Below are positions 35,249 to 48,018 of a DNA stretch of 64,000 nt, piece by piece. The first letter of the stretch is position 1. Each line of letters begins with the position of its first letter. Made by a program: the position numbers and the translations under genes. This DNA comes from Epiperipatus broadwayi (Eukaryota > Onychophora > Udeonychophora > Euonychophora > Peripatidae), in the NCBI GenBank assembly GCA_028023455.1, contig JAQFVV010000018.1, positions 8,910,679-8,974,678 on the forward strand, in the 5' to 3' direction. The notes under the pieces are model-generated. The model searched no databases, was not told where the DNA came from, and was given only the letters and a program-made list of their open reading frames with translations.

Positions 35249-36447
35249 TTTGTCGTCGATGAACCAACATATCCCATTGGATGGCGCTGTTTTCGCGCTA
35301 AAAGACATAAAAATGCCATTTCCACGGCCGACATGTTCGAACCCGCATTTTCTACAATACAACCTTTTATGTTGTACTACAGATTGCAGGCCACTATGTC
35401 GCGTCACAGTACAGCATGTATGTTTACGCAGCAAATACATTTTCCCAATTCGCCGTTTATGAAAAGGTTACGGCTTGGGGAGAGGGTGTGTTTTTTTAAT
35501 TGGATGGAAATGTTATTTTCATTGGATTTTTTTTTATTTTAAAGTATTGAAATGTTCAGATTTTGTAAAGTAATAATTAACAGACTTTTTACACCATAGT
35601 GTATTGAAGTTTTAAGTAGTAAATGTTGACGAGATATATGTATAAAGTGAATTGGAATTAGGTAACGCGTCAAGTAACATACTGTTCGTAACATTTCCAC
35701 GAGTGTGTATATTTTTGAAATAAAAGAGCATTAACACAAAAATATCCAGTAAGAAAAGTACAATTGTACACTGTTTTTTTAAATGTCATAAAAAGCATAT
35801 ATTATAAACATTTTATATATATATATTTGTCATTGTTTAAAAAAGTTTTAGTTTCTTTCTTTTCTCCGACTACTGTTATACTTTGTTGAATATAGCTTAC
35901 GTTTATTGTTATCATTTATTTTATAGATGTTAGTAAAAAAAAAATATTTACAAAAATAGGATTTTAATATTTTTTATTTTAACCGTAAACCTAACCCTAA
36001 AACTAACCCTAAAGCTAACCCTAAACTAACCCTAAAACTAACCCTAAAGCTAACCCTAAAACTAACCCTAAAACTAACCGTAACAACTTTTACTTTTAGT
36101 TGTGATTCTATTTGAAATAAAAAATAGTGGTAAACAAAAAAAAAAAAGCTGTAACCCCAGTAAAAAAATCTCCAATAGAAAATTGATTTTTCTAATAAAA
36201 AGAAAATTAAAAGACGAATCAAATTGTAATTTGTTTATTTTATTTTACATTTATTATTATCATTTAATTTGTATACGTTAATAAAAAATAATATTTAAAA
36301 AAGACGATTTTCTTTTGTTTTTATTTTCGCATTACAAAAAACACATCAAAATGATTATAATTAATGGCCCGTGAATGATCATATTTTATAGTTTTAGCAT
36401 GATAACTGCGCCATCCAGTGGGATATGGTTGCTCATCAATGAGAACC
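35249..36447. mobile_element. Mutator-like element nested in hAT-1 transposase
   Basis: Flanked by ATTTTTTCA at 35240-35248 and 36448-36456, a 9-bp direct repeat. The ends are long inverted repeats: ATATCCCATTGGATGGCGC (35270) against GCGCCATCCAGTGGGATAT (36408-36426), with similarity from the termini inward for roughly 60-80 bp (GCTAAAA is shared at 35298 and in the complement of 36393). Long terminal repeats and a 9-bp duplication are Mutator-like features. No transposase is seen, so it is non-autonomous. Open frames over its left end reflect the terminal repeat. It includes a telomere-like tract. Confidence 0.7.
35982..36084. repeat. Degenerate telomere-like (CTAACCCTAAA)n tract
   Basis: About nine units of CTAACCCTAAAA, CTAACCCTAAAG or CTAACCCTAAA in tandem, with CCGTAA variants at both edges. 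The unit is 11-12 bp and contains the animal telomere permutation CCCTAA once per unit. It lies inside the Mutator-like insertion. Confidence 0.85.
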
Positions 36448-38665
36448 ATTTTTTCAATTAAAGTTTTATAATTTTTTTTTTTTCAATTATAAAATTGTCA
36501 ATAGTCGAAAACATTTCCAATGAATCATATTCCACCCTATTCTTCCAAAGGTTGATCTTTTAATAAAACCTTCAATTTTATCATTCAAAGTAAAAATACT
36601 GCTATTTTTTCCTTGAAGAGACAAGTTAAGATCATTTAGCTTCTCAAAAACATCAGACAAATAGCACAGTTTGATAGCCGTAAGTCATTTTGAAAAAGAG
36701 CAGCAATATCAGATTTTTGTTCAGTTAATACAATAATTTCTTCTTTTAATAACAATAATCTTCTTAAACTTTGCCCTCTTGATATCCATCTTACTTCTGC
36801 ATGTAATAATAAATTTTTGTATTTAGAGTCCACGTCTTTACAAAGATTTGAAAATAAACAGCTGTTAAGGGAAAGACTTTTAATAAAGTTTATAATTTTG
36901 ACAGCATCCTGAAGCACATTGTTCAATTCTGTTGCTAATTTTTTTCCTACAAGGGCTTCTCAATGGATCAGGCAGTGTGTAAAAGTTACATGATTATTAC
37001 CAGAAGCTTTAACAAATGATTTAAAACCAATATTTTCACCAGTCATTGCTTTTGCATCATCTGTGTTACTACAAAGCAATTTTTCTATTCTAAATCTTCA
37101 GTTTTAAAAAATTTGTCTATTTTATTAAATATGTCTTCCTCTCTTTTATGTTCTTCCAAAGAATGACAAAATAACAATTCTTCCTCAATGTTTTCTTTAT
37201 AAATATATCTGACATAAACTAATAATTGAGCTATTTTTGAAATATCAGTTGTTTCGGCCAACTGAATTGTAAATATTGGGCTTTCTTTAAGTCTAGTAAT
37301 AAATTGCTCAAACTGTTCATTGCTAATTTCAGAAATTCTATTAGTGACAGTCTCATTTGACAAAGGAATTTTCCAAATTTCATCACCATATTTACTTCCA
37401 TGAAGTATTTCTACCATTTTAATAGCAGCAGGTAATATAAAATTTTCTCCAATGGTGTATGGTTTTTTATTTTTAGCAATCAGATATGAAACTTCATATG
37501 ATGCGAGTAAATATTTTTCATTAACAGTTATAAATTTCTCAACATATTGTTTTTCTTTATTTGAAGTTTTTAACAATCGTTCGAAATATTCTTTTGGTTT
37601 ATTGATATATGAAGGATGCTTGGATTCAAAATGCCTTTTTAATTTTGATGATTTCATACTCTCTAGAGACAAAACATTATTGCAAATTAAACAAAGAGAT
37701 TGTTCATTACTATCACAGTTGTTGAAAGTAGAACCAAATTGGAGAAATGTCTTTTTTTTTTTCACATCTTAGATGCCTCTTTCTGATTACGAGATTCTGC
37801 TTGAAGAGACTTTGTAGCATTGCCATCTGCATCATTACCTTTGGTATTCAAGTTCAACTATTTATTCATGGGTAAAAGTATTTTTATCCTAAAATGTAAA
37901 TAAAATAACAGTACTTATTAGTTAGCAGAGACACTAAGTGGCAGTCGTGTTTTTTGTTTAATTATACAAAGCATATTTACTCCTGTATGTTCTATTTTTT
38001 AATGTCCTCGTATGTTTTATTTTTTAATATTTAAAAAATATCAATAAATCAAATATAAATTACCTGTTAAATTTAAAAAATAGGAATATGTTTTTACTTG
38101 TTAATAAATAAATGACAATAAGTTTCAAATAAAAAACAAATTTTTATAATAACTAATAGGATAAATTTTGAATAAAAAAGTGAGAAAAAAATATACAAGC
38201 ATTTTTATATATAAAAAAATAACATCTTTCATAATATTTACTCAAATAAATACTAACCTTAGTCGAGTAAAACAGTAAAATATAATACTGTATTGTTCTT
38301 GTGATGTGGACATTTGTTGAAATGAAACCAAAACAAATAACTTGATGGGAAATGTATTATATAATCACAGTGGTACCAACCGTATTCTCACCACTGCAGC
38401 ATATATTTTGATTCTGAAATAACTTATATGCTGAAATTGCAATGACACCACTATTATGACGCATTTAGTGTTATTTTTCAATATGTAAATATAATTTACA
38501 GCTCAACTTGGCCATCATTACGATTTTATAATTGTGCTGTACAGAAAATGTAATATATTAAAGATAATGAAGGGATTGTGACTAATATTTCTTTAAATTC
38601 ATGTAACTGAATTAAATTTTCACAATGGCATCACAATCCACAGTTTAAGAAATGCTGTATTAGAA

Positions 38666-41600
38666 ATATAAATAAAATACCATTAATAAATAACAAAAAT
38701 AAAAATCTATAAAAGTATTACTACAAATGCTATATTAAATAAAAATTTGAGTGATAATTATTAATAAATGTAAATATAGTGGATCAGAAAAGTTACAGTA
38801 CTTTTTTAATAAAAAAATAAAAGTAAATTTCACCCTTTTTTGATAGTAATTAAACAGACACTGCATTTGGGGGGGGGGGGGGGTAGATTCCAATTTACTC
38901 ATTAAAGTTAATAATTATAACAAACTATTAAATAAAATCTGTACAATTTGATTGTAGCACTCAAATGCACAGATACCTGAATCTACATACAATAAGACAA
39001 AAAATACATACAAATAGAAATATTAGAAGTGATATTACATACAAATATGCCAAAATTATTCTGCATCTAGAAACCAATTTAAAAGCTAATGTATAAAATC
39101 TTTGTAGATTATAAATATATATATATATTTTATCTCACAAGTGAAATCAACAACATATTTAAGCAGATGGTATCTAAATCCACTATGCAAAAAAGGCTTA
39201 TTAATAAAGAATAAAACAGCCCATTTCATGACAAAATGCTCTCTAATATTGCTCATAAATGAACTGAGAAATAGAAACCATGACCCACCAAGTTGTCAAA
39301 AAGCAATCATTATTTTCAAAATAAAAATGAAAAGATAAAATTATACATTTAAGTGTGCATGTTTTTAATTTTAAAAAATCGATATGGTTTGTACTAAACA
39401 TATTAACAAAAAATGTAAAATTAAAAAGTCATGATTTATTAATTAAATGGAAATCTAATTAGTATTCAGATGAGGTCAGTTTGGAACACACACATTCAAA
39501 TTAAAATTGTCTTTTTCATTTTGTTTTGAATATAACGTTGCCTTTTTTTTCAAGGGTGTTTAACACCAAAAATAAATTAGGATTATATTTAATGTTTTCA
39601 ATATTTTCTTCATGTTTGAAGCAGTATTAGTATTACATTTAAATTACATTTCAGTGACAGAGTTCTCTTTTTTTTTTTTTTTTTACCAATTCCAATAATA
39701 AGGCAATTTTATAATGAAATTAGTGTCATATTCGAATTATATTTTTGTTTTTAGGTCAAAGAATTGTTATTCATCAGACCATTCTACATTAAGGAGACTT
39801 TTACTTTGAAAAGATAGAAATATATGTTTACTAACCAATAATTGGATGGATATCTTGAAATTGGCTCAATTAAATCCTAAACTTGCTTAGAAATCCTTAG
39901 TTACCCAAATAAAAATATGTTCCATTCAGGTTCAAATCTTAAGTCATGGGAACACAAACAGATATACAAATCCTTACATCCTGAAGCCCTTCTAATTTGA
40001 AGTTCTTTTTATAAAGTGAAATAAACAAAACCATATTAAATACATAATTTTATAGCAATAAATATAATAATTACATAATTATAATTATAAGCACTTTACT
40101 AAAATCCACTTAGCTGCTTTTATAATTGTAGTTTTAATAATTGGCAGCATTAATAATGTTAAACATGTTTATGAAACATGTAAGTGATTTTATATTTTTA
40201 ATTAAATATCTAGTAAAAAATAAATGTTAAAAACATTTTAAATATTGAGAAATGGTGGCAAGCAGTGATAATCTAATTACTAATGACAACAATAAGTGTT
40301 ACTATTTAAGCAGAATTCTTTTGCCTGGTGATTTAACCAGCCTTTAGACTGAGAATATATATTTTAAAGAATTATTAATTTTCAAATGAAATGTAAAATT
40401 CTTTGCTTAAAGACATTTTATAAATTTATAACTAATATAAAATATTTCAAAACTAAATGCAAGTTTTAAAATATATTAGTTGATTAGAATATAATTATCT
40501 TACTATTAAATACGTCTTTGGTATATTTAAATTTCTATTAGTTTTTGAAATTTGTGAATTTGTATTTAATATTATATGTGTATACAATAGTTTGGTCAAA
40601 ATGAGTTTATATCAAATATCACTTCTTTTTTTTTTAATCTTTGATTACTTTATTGTTTAAAATTGTTAAAATAACGTTATTTTAATACTTTTTAAATATA
40701 AACATTTTTTTCCAAAATATATATATATAATCAACAAAATGTATAACATAAAGATAGACTTTTTCCCTACTATATAGAACCTAAATTATTTCAAATTACT
40801 TTATTTACTTATAGTGCCCTCTGAGAATTCCTAAATGAATTACATCATTGGTATTGCAGTCAAGCTCAAACTGATGCTATTGCAGCTTATATGTTACACT
40901 CATTGACAGTTTGTATTTTTGAATTATGTTTTATTTTAAATTCTAGTTAAAATACTTAGATGTCAGCATCTGCCAGAGAAAAGTTTACAACTCTATTTCT
41001 TAATAGAAGTTACTCTTGTGTACTTATGTAATTTCATCTTTTGTTGAAATCATAAAAATGGAAAGTAACTTATCACATAATTTAGTTACTTATTTTTATT
41101 TTTGTAAAAATTTTACTTCTTAATAAATCATACCATGTTTAATTCAGTTTTTATTTGAATATATTTGTTTTTAACATGAAGTTTTCTGTTTTATTTATTT
41201 CTGTTAAAAATTCTTTTTATTTGCAAAGATGATATACTATTTAATTTTTTGAAATTATGCTTTTAACAAAATTTGTCAAAATATAAATATTTCATGAAAA
41301 AGTTTTTTTAAAGACAAAAAAATCAACTGCAGGACTAACACAAAAAAATGGACACAAGTGACTTCAGTTCGCCATATCGTAAAAGAAAATTTTTAAAAAT
41401 ATTTTTTGATAAAGTATTTTAGTTAAGGAACTATAACTGATTTTCAATTAATTTCAATGAATATTCAGTGAAGATTTACTCTGGCCTTTTACTCTACTTA
41501 CATTCAATAATCGGCTGGTTCAATCACTATTCAAGATATTGAATGAAATTTTATTTTATTCATGAACTAACTGTGACATCTGATCCATATTTTTCAATAG

Positions 41601-44600
41601 AAATTCTATTTCCCCTACTATAATTCTGCCACTTAGTATAAACTCGAATAATCCATCTATGTAAGATGATAGCATTTAATAAATTTCTATCAAGCTATTC
41701 TAACCATGTGCTCAAACTAGTTTTTAGCTTATGCCTTTTAATTCATGAGGTGTTTTGGATTTTTATCTAATGCATTTTTTTTTCCTGCATGCATGTTTTA
41801 CTCGTTTTTTTAAAAACACCTTAATATTCTGAATCTAAGCCAACATGCTTTTATAGTTATATCGATTTGACATAAGTTGGTATCTATATTTTGTTTCCTT
41901 TATTTTTTAAAAACTATTGTATAGGCACCTATATATTTTGCCAGGATTATTACAAACCCATGCTTACATAATATTTTTCAACAGCAAATTCTATTTTTCT
42001 TACTGTACAAGCAAGTCAGCTTAAATTCAACATTAAGATATTCTTGAATTTTAAGCTGGTCACTAATAAGTAATAAAAGACAACTGCTGGAGGAAAGGTA
42101 TATTAGATTCAAAAAACCCAAGTTCACTAGAGCCAAAGGTCCTCATTAAATAAAACTTATAAATTAGAAATTAATCTGGAAATATGGATAGCATAGTACT
42201 ACAGATTTTTTAAACATTCTGATATCTAATTGATTACTCAAATTTACAATTGGAGTGTAGGGGTGGGGCAGAATGGAAATAGGAAAAATAAAATTTGCTT
42301 TTGAAAGATTACAAGTTTTTAATATTAAATTGTGAATGTTAGAAGATCTGCTTAAAGCAATATCATTCTATTCTTGTCCCTTTGTTCAATATTTAGAGTG
42401 CTTTCAAGTCATAGCTTGGGGAAGGATGATTTATTCCCTTTGTTTACATAGATTAGAAAAACTCCATAGCAAAATGATTAGTGCATTTATCAGCCATGGC
42501 TTATAACATGATTGAATTCCAGACCAAATAAAACTTTTTCCAATTTCAAATAGACTTAAACTTTTTTTTTTTCAGACAACCAGCTCATAACTTATCTCGT
42601 TAACCATATAATATTGGACAGTAAACATATAAAGTTAATATTAGTTAAAGGGTAAAATCATTAAAATTAACAGCATCAATGCCTTCCCATTATGGGAAAA
42701 GAATATTATTAGTCTTTTGGCTTGATGCGAGTTATTTGTTTACCTTTACCTATACATGTAAATTTGAACAAAATAATAGAACATACCATAGTAATATTAC
42801 ATTTTTGATATCCTGCAGCCCAGAAATGGAAATACATATTAACATATTTTTACCTCTCAGAAACAGAATACAGAATACTGCTAAGAAGAAGGAAGTTTTA
42901 TATGCATGTGAAAAAAATATAGTGAAGTTATCAAAATTTAAACCAAAATTAAATTATCCAATTAGTTGAAATATCAGTATCCAAACTGTTTTCAATAGTA
43001 AATGGAGAACTTGATAAAGTCAACTGTGTTCAAAAAAAATCTATATTTTCTGAGAAAGAAGAATTGTAGACAAGACACTAAATTACAATGCAACAAATCT
43101 CTTCACTTACACAAGCTATCATTTTACATATTTAAGACTTTACTCTCTTTTAAAGCTTTTCTTGTTATTTCATAGTTATATTTTCTTAAGACAATGTTAA
43201 CTTTTTTTCCATACCATTCTACAAAAATCCAGATATTCAGTTTTAAATATGACTATGTAATTTTATAAAAATTTTCCCATATATATATTGTTTTGTCTTA
43301 ATTACAATTTATGGATCATTGTTCTTATTAGTTTATATTATTTCTCTTAGTAGTATCTGCTACTGCTCAATAATATCTCTCACTTTTGTATTGATCTCAT
43401 TCAAGTCTGAGTCATTTTCAAAGTAATTAATATTTAAAAATAATTTGTAAGTTTAAACTTGGAGTATTTCTGAAAATTATGTTTAACAACTATTGTTTTA
43501 AAAATTGAAGGCAAACATCAGATAATAGAAAGTATTAATTCAGATCATTCATCAACTGATAAAAATACATGTCTTTTATACTATCCAGACCATCTTTCCC
43601 ATTTTCTATTACCTGAACTGTTTTTCAAATATTCATAACTACTTCCTTACTTAAGCAAAACTATTTTTTTTCTTTTATTAATTATTTTCTTTTACTTCAC
43701 AGTCTTTTCTATTTCTTTCATAAATTAACAATTCTATATTTAATCCAAATATTGTTTATAATTTCTTTAATAAATAATCTTTTTTAAATCATTTTTTCAA
43801 CACATATATATTTCTCAACTTGTCCTTTACTCTAGCTTCCCAATTGTCCCTCAAATTTACATCTGTAGAATCTTTTTTTTTCTTAACTTGTTTTCTTTTT
43901 TTAATTTATAATTTAAATATTTAAAAAAGATTAAAATGATTTCATTTGTATATTTTAATCTTACTTATAAATAATACAAATTTTTTATGTAACTAGGCTA
44001 TTACATAATTTTAACTTGAGCTGATTTTTATATATGTCGAATCTTTCTTTCACATATACATTTACCAGTCTACTAATGTTACAAAATGTGAAAATATTTT
44101 TAATAAATGAAAATAAGTCCTACAATATATTACAAAATATGTTCTCATAACATGCAACACATGAAAACTGGGTGCAGTACTGTTAAACATATTGTGTTTC
44201 ACACGTTTTGAACTTTATGTAAGTTGAGATTTTGTTATATGGGTATAGATTTACATGTGTTAGAATTACATTTGTCAAGAAGTATCGATATAGGCACTTG
44301 CTATGTAGTAAAATAAAATTCATGTAATTCAATGCGGATTAATACTACCATTATTTATCTATACAATAAACAATTAAACAGCATTACAAATATAAAATAA
44401 AATAAACCAATATTAAATCTTTAATGTATCATCTATTATATTTTCTATTTTTTTCCATAATGTCGTAACATGAAGAATTATATACTCACCTATAAAACTT
44501 CTTTAACAAATGTAGATAATTTCTCCGAATTTTAAGTATTATACATGCATCTGCAAAAATTTTGAAAAAAAAGTAAAGCAGATTTTATCAATTTTCTGAT

Positions 44601-45076
44601 GATTGGATAATATCACCCTAAACAAATAAATAGGATAGTTCTATTTTTCCTGTATTCTTCTCATCATAGAATTATGCAACAGCCAAGCCAATGATATGTA
44701 GCTTGACAAGAACTAAATCAAAGAGAAAGTTACCATAAAAATATTAATCTATCAGCTATACAACCTTACTTTTATATTTTATATAATTTTTAAAAGACAA
44801 TTGTAAAATATCTAAATCTTTTATAACAATCCTGTTTTAATAATAAATTTTTAAAAAAATTCACTCCAACCAGATTTACATAATTATTACTTTTAATTTA
44901 AAAATGGAAATGATTTATAAAATATCAATAATGAAAATTATAAAATTTCCAAAAAAATTTGATACATATACAGTTTCATGTGTGTGTGTGAATGTGTGGT
45001 GTGTATGTGTACATTTTACATTAAAAATTACATTTCAGTATAATTTTAAAATATCAACAAAAGACATTATATAACC
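38666..45076. other. Long A+T-rich intergenic stretch
   Basis: No coding frame recognised. It contains a run of 15 G at about 38868-38882, T-rich runs at 39669, a tRNA-like remnant at 42464-42520 and a TG-rich stretch at 44980-45012. Frames at 39141-39338 and 42679-42969 lack family features. Confidence 0.55.
42464..42520 (+). repeat. tRNA-derived SINE remnant
   Basis: CATAGCAAAATGATTAGTGCA (A-box-like) and GATTGAATTCC (B-box, 42510-42520) at normal tRNA spacing, followed by AGACCAAATAAAAC. A SINE head rather than a tRNA: no acceptor-stem pairing is evident. Confidence 0.45.
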
Positions 45077-46209
45077 TCAGGTTGGTTCTTCACTATCTAT
45101 ATGATTATACTCTAAATTGTTAGGAACCCATTTGTGCACCGGACAGAGGCAAATTGTTCTTAGTAGTTCCTCCAGCTCATCATAAATAGTACTCCGCCAA
45201 GTGACTTTCAACATATGATGATTGATAAGTTCCAAAGATGGACAGCCTTTCTGTAACAAATCATACCAACAATTTATTTTATGACTATTATCCCGGTAAT
45301 ATTCAGAAGATTTTCTGGATAAGTTAATTATCTTTAAATTTGGTAAGTCAACAAACTCAATTAGTAGTTTTTCACATCGAGATAAATCAAGCTGCAACAA
45401 CGAAAATGATTTCAAATAAAATGAGACATTTTCTCGTTTTCCTGGACAAAAGCATAAATTTAAATAAAGAGTTTTTAAAGTTGGAAGATTAAAAATATCA
45501 TCTAAAACTGGCTGTTGTAATGTCTGTGGAGAAAACACAAGTTTTCGAACATCAAGAGTTTGCAATTTCTTTAAACGTGTAATAAGTTGAAAAGTTTGGG
45601 AAGACCAATTCCAGTGGTAAGTTAATTTTTCAATATTAGGTGCTTTTAGTGTTAAGTGATCTAAAAATCTGTGAAACATTATGAAGCGAAAAATGCATTG
45701 TGGTGCATCGTTTTCATCATCTTTCCATGTAATAAAGACTGAAATCAATTTCTTACAATCAGTTTTAGTGATTAATGAAATTAATGCATTTACAGTGTCT
45801 AGATCTGCTTTTTCAAAATGAAATTTAAGAGACTTAATTATTGGATTTATTTGTATTAATAAATCAATAAAACTAGAAATACGTCTGCCAATATTTTTTG
45901 TATGTTTAGCATTATCATGGCCATAATGAGCCAAAGGAATTAGATCTACATGATCCCACAAGCGAGAATTATGTAAAATATCATTCCATTCATGACAGAC
46001 TTGAAATGATCGGCCTTTATCAATCACATCTAGTAAAGAAAATATTTTGTAGCGACACTCCAGAGGCAAACTATTAAAAGTCACATAGAAAGATGGAATG
46101 ATTGCATTAGAATGATTAGCATCATCAAACATATCTGATGCAAACTCAGGCCCAGACTCCATTACCAAATGGATTGCATTTAATTTCCACTCAAGAGTCC
46201 ATGATGTTT
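45077..46209 (-). CDS. F-box/leucine-rich-repeat protein, terminal exon
   Basis: Uninterrupted frame ending at TGA 45079-45077. The first in-frame ATG is at 46162, but the frame stays open upstream (SWTLEWKLNAIHL) to a polypyrimidine-AG at 46211-46210, a convincing splice acceptor. I therefore call this the last coding exon from 46209, with 5' exons elsewhere. An F-box lies about 30-75 residues in (FNSLPLECRYKIFSLL...CHEWNDIL...LWDHV); F-box proteins bind SKP1 in SCF ubiquitin ligases and choose substrates. Leucine-rich segments follow (LKKLQTLDV, LPTLKTLYL, LLQLDLSRC, LPNLKIINL), giving an FBXL-like plan. The end is acidic (DSEEPT). It is the only intact, well-coded frame in the window. The exact orthologue is not recognised. 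Confidence 0.85.
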
Positions 46210-46225
46210 CTAAAAAAAAAATTAA
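46210..46225 (-). promoter_or_regulatory. Splice acceptor of the F-box exon
   Basis: On the minus strand a run of nine T (46212-46220) precedes AG (46211-46210) and then AAACATCATGG. The exon frame is open from this point with no stop. Confidence 0.6.
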
Positions 46226-47814
46226 TAATAATTAAAATTATACATACATATATATAAATTAAACTGATATAAACTCAAATCACAGTGATGAAAACATTCT
46301 TTGTTTAGTCACTATATTACAAAAAAATTATCAATACATGTACATTGGGAAGATCATCATCTGCCTAGAGTAATAACAAACATTCACACAAATACAGTAA
46401 ATCTTTCTTCTGATATTAATAGCATCAAACAGAATATGTGAAATTGAAGCATCAACAATCAATGTACCAGATTTCCATAAATCAGCCACTTCTAAAACAG
46501 CTAAACAACAAGTAATATAAAATTCATTTTATTACATAAACTTTATATAATAAATTAACATCTAATTATGTAATTAAATAAACAAGCACATACAATAATA
46601 TGTGAAATAAATTGAGTTGATATAAATTCCAAACACAATTTGTATGTAGTTGTTTATTTAATTATGTGTATTGATGTGGTTCATATAGGTAATGATAAAA
46701 GAGCCTTAAACAACTCACTGCAGGGTGATGGTCTTTTCAGAACCCTTCCACAGTGAGAGGGAGTGAGACTTGCAGTTTTTCTAGTTTTCCTTTCTTGTTT
46801 TACTCTCTACTAATAAGCAGTTGGTTGCAACATTGAGATGGCCAACATTGATATAAAAGTTAAAATTAAATAATCATATTCATTAATGAAATGCCTTTAA
46901 ATACCATAATAATGTAAAGCAGAAAGCAATAGCAAATTATTTCACTACTTATGAGAAAAAAAACATTAAAAAATAATTCAAAGAATCTTTTTGCATGAGG
47001 CACCAAGTAACATCATCAACTTATTACTAATAAGAGAAATAATTTTTTCAATAAATCAATGTATATCTTCAATTATTTCTTAAGCATATAGAGGTATAAT
47101 AATGCCATTTTATAATATTCATGATTTTGAGCTTTATACAATAAAGATAACTATGATCCATAACTTAGTAGTTCACTAATGATGACAATAACATCTTATC
47201 ATATACATTTTTCTTAGTCACCATCTTGTCTCATTTGACCAAAACAATTATTCTGGAATCTTTATCTATAGTTAAGAATGACTATGATGAAAGCTGCATC
47301 ATCTTTTATTCTCAATTAAGAATAGTTCTGAAACTTTGTCTACTGGATCTTCAACTTCCAACTGAATTTAACCACAAGACTGCTAAAGCATTATACTACA
47401 AGCTTTATAGAATATCGCAAGATTAAAAACTAATGATATTAACATGATTGTTGTATTAATATTAATTGCTTAGAAAGAAAATAAAACGAGAAGTTAATAT
47501 TGTTAATATGATTTGTTACTCAGGATATCATATTTTGCATTTTCTGACAATGCTGCATATATCTCCAGTGAGAAAAAGAGAAAAAGTAATAATTTCAAAG
47601 TAGTAAAAATCTTAGTTTATTATTCGAAAGTTTGATGTGATATAGTAGACTTTAGAAAATCATAACAATATTCTATTCAGCTTCATCATATATTACATAC
47701 ATAATGTTTATTTTTGTTGTAGAAAAATATTAGATAAATAAATCATTAAATACTTTAATGCCACCAGTATATACAAGTGTGTGCAGAATCTTATACATAT
47801 AAAAAGTTTCATGA

Positions 47815-47870
47815 TATAGTGGTTAAAATGTCTATCTGCCATTTTTAGAACCTAAAATTCAAATCCAGGC
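47815..47870 (+). repeat. tRNA-derived SINE head
   Basis: TATAGTGGTTAAAATG (A-box, 47815) and AATTCAAATCC (B-box, 47856-47866) at tRNA spacing. No matching acceptor stem, so a SINE head rather than a tRNA gene. Confidence 0.55.
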
Positions 47871-47940
47871 TGAGTAACTTGGAAATGTAGTTTAGATTAA
47901 ACATAGACTTGGAGATTTTTTTTTTTTCTCATGTGTCATA

Positions 47941-48018
47941 GCATCAGCCAAGAAGTGAACCCGCTAAACCGGGACAACTGCTTGTAAAGCAGCTGTTGCT
48001 GCCCTCTCGGCCACCAAT
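47941..48018 (-). repeat. tRNA(Ser/Leu-type)-like SINE head
   Basis: Minus strand: TGGCCGAGAGGGC A-box (48013-48001), an anticodon-arm-like hairpin (CTGC-TTTACAA-GCAG) and a long variable-arm-like hairpin (CCCG-GTTTAG-CGGG), as in class II tRNAs. The T-arm is poor (GTTCACTTC). It is followed on the minus strand by an A-rich run. It faces the plus-strand tRNA-like segment at 47815. Confidence 0.55.

Larger units (their letters stand above)
34798..37765 (-). pseudogene. hAT-1 transposase (ZBED5-like), broken
   Basis: The N-terminus (37765-37085) is open for 226 codons and begins with a BED zinc finger: CLIC...HFESKH at about residues 25-50. AETTDISKIAQL near residue 168 corresponds to the first catalytic-Asp region of hAT transposases. 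After a frameshift near 37085, NTDDAKAM, THCLIH-EAL (the conserved CxxHR, here with R replaced by a stop near 36960) and VRWISRG (about 36785) follow. The frame is then split by the 35249-36447 insertion. The C-terminal HLKTLETQFCKYF (about 35190) and the hATC dimerisation segment with SEMAFNVLLFSTTYLCE lie at 35118-34850. Transposase that cuts and pastes hAT DNA; not functional here. Confidence 0.82.
34613..38657 (-). mobile_element. hAT-1 (BED-finger, ZBED-like) element with perfect 8-bp target duplication
   Basis: Terminal inverted repeats CAGCGCTTCTTAAACT (34613) and AGTTTAAGAAATGCTG (ending 38657) are flanked by TATTAGAA at 34605-34612 and 38658-38665. The minus strand encodes a BED-finger hAT transposase, now broken. 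The gene is interrupted by a separate 1.2-kb element at 35249-36447, so the original hAT was about 2.8 kb. The intact termini and duplication show that the whole insertion is preserved. Confidence 0.9.

Noticed and set aside
35144-35542. 132-codon plus-strand frame across the hAT/Mutator-like junction
   Set aside because: It crosses from antisense of the hAT transposase into the terminal inverted repeat of the nested element. Its apparent match to a reading at the other end is the inverted repeat itself.
35982-36084. True telomere or chromosome end
   Set aside because: Only about 100 bp, degenerate 12-bp units, and internal to a nested transposon.
47941-48018. Functional tRNA gene
   Set aside because: The T-arm and acceptor stem do not form; A-rich tail and SINE-like context.
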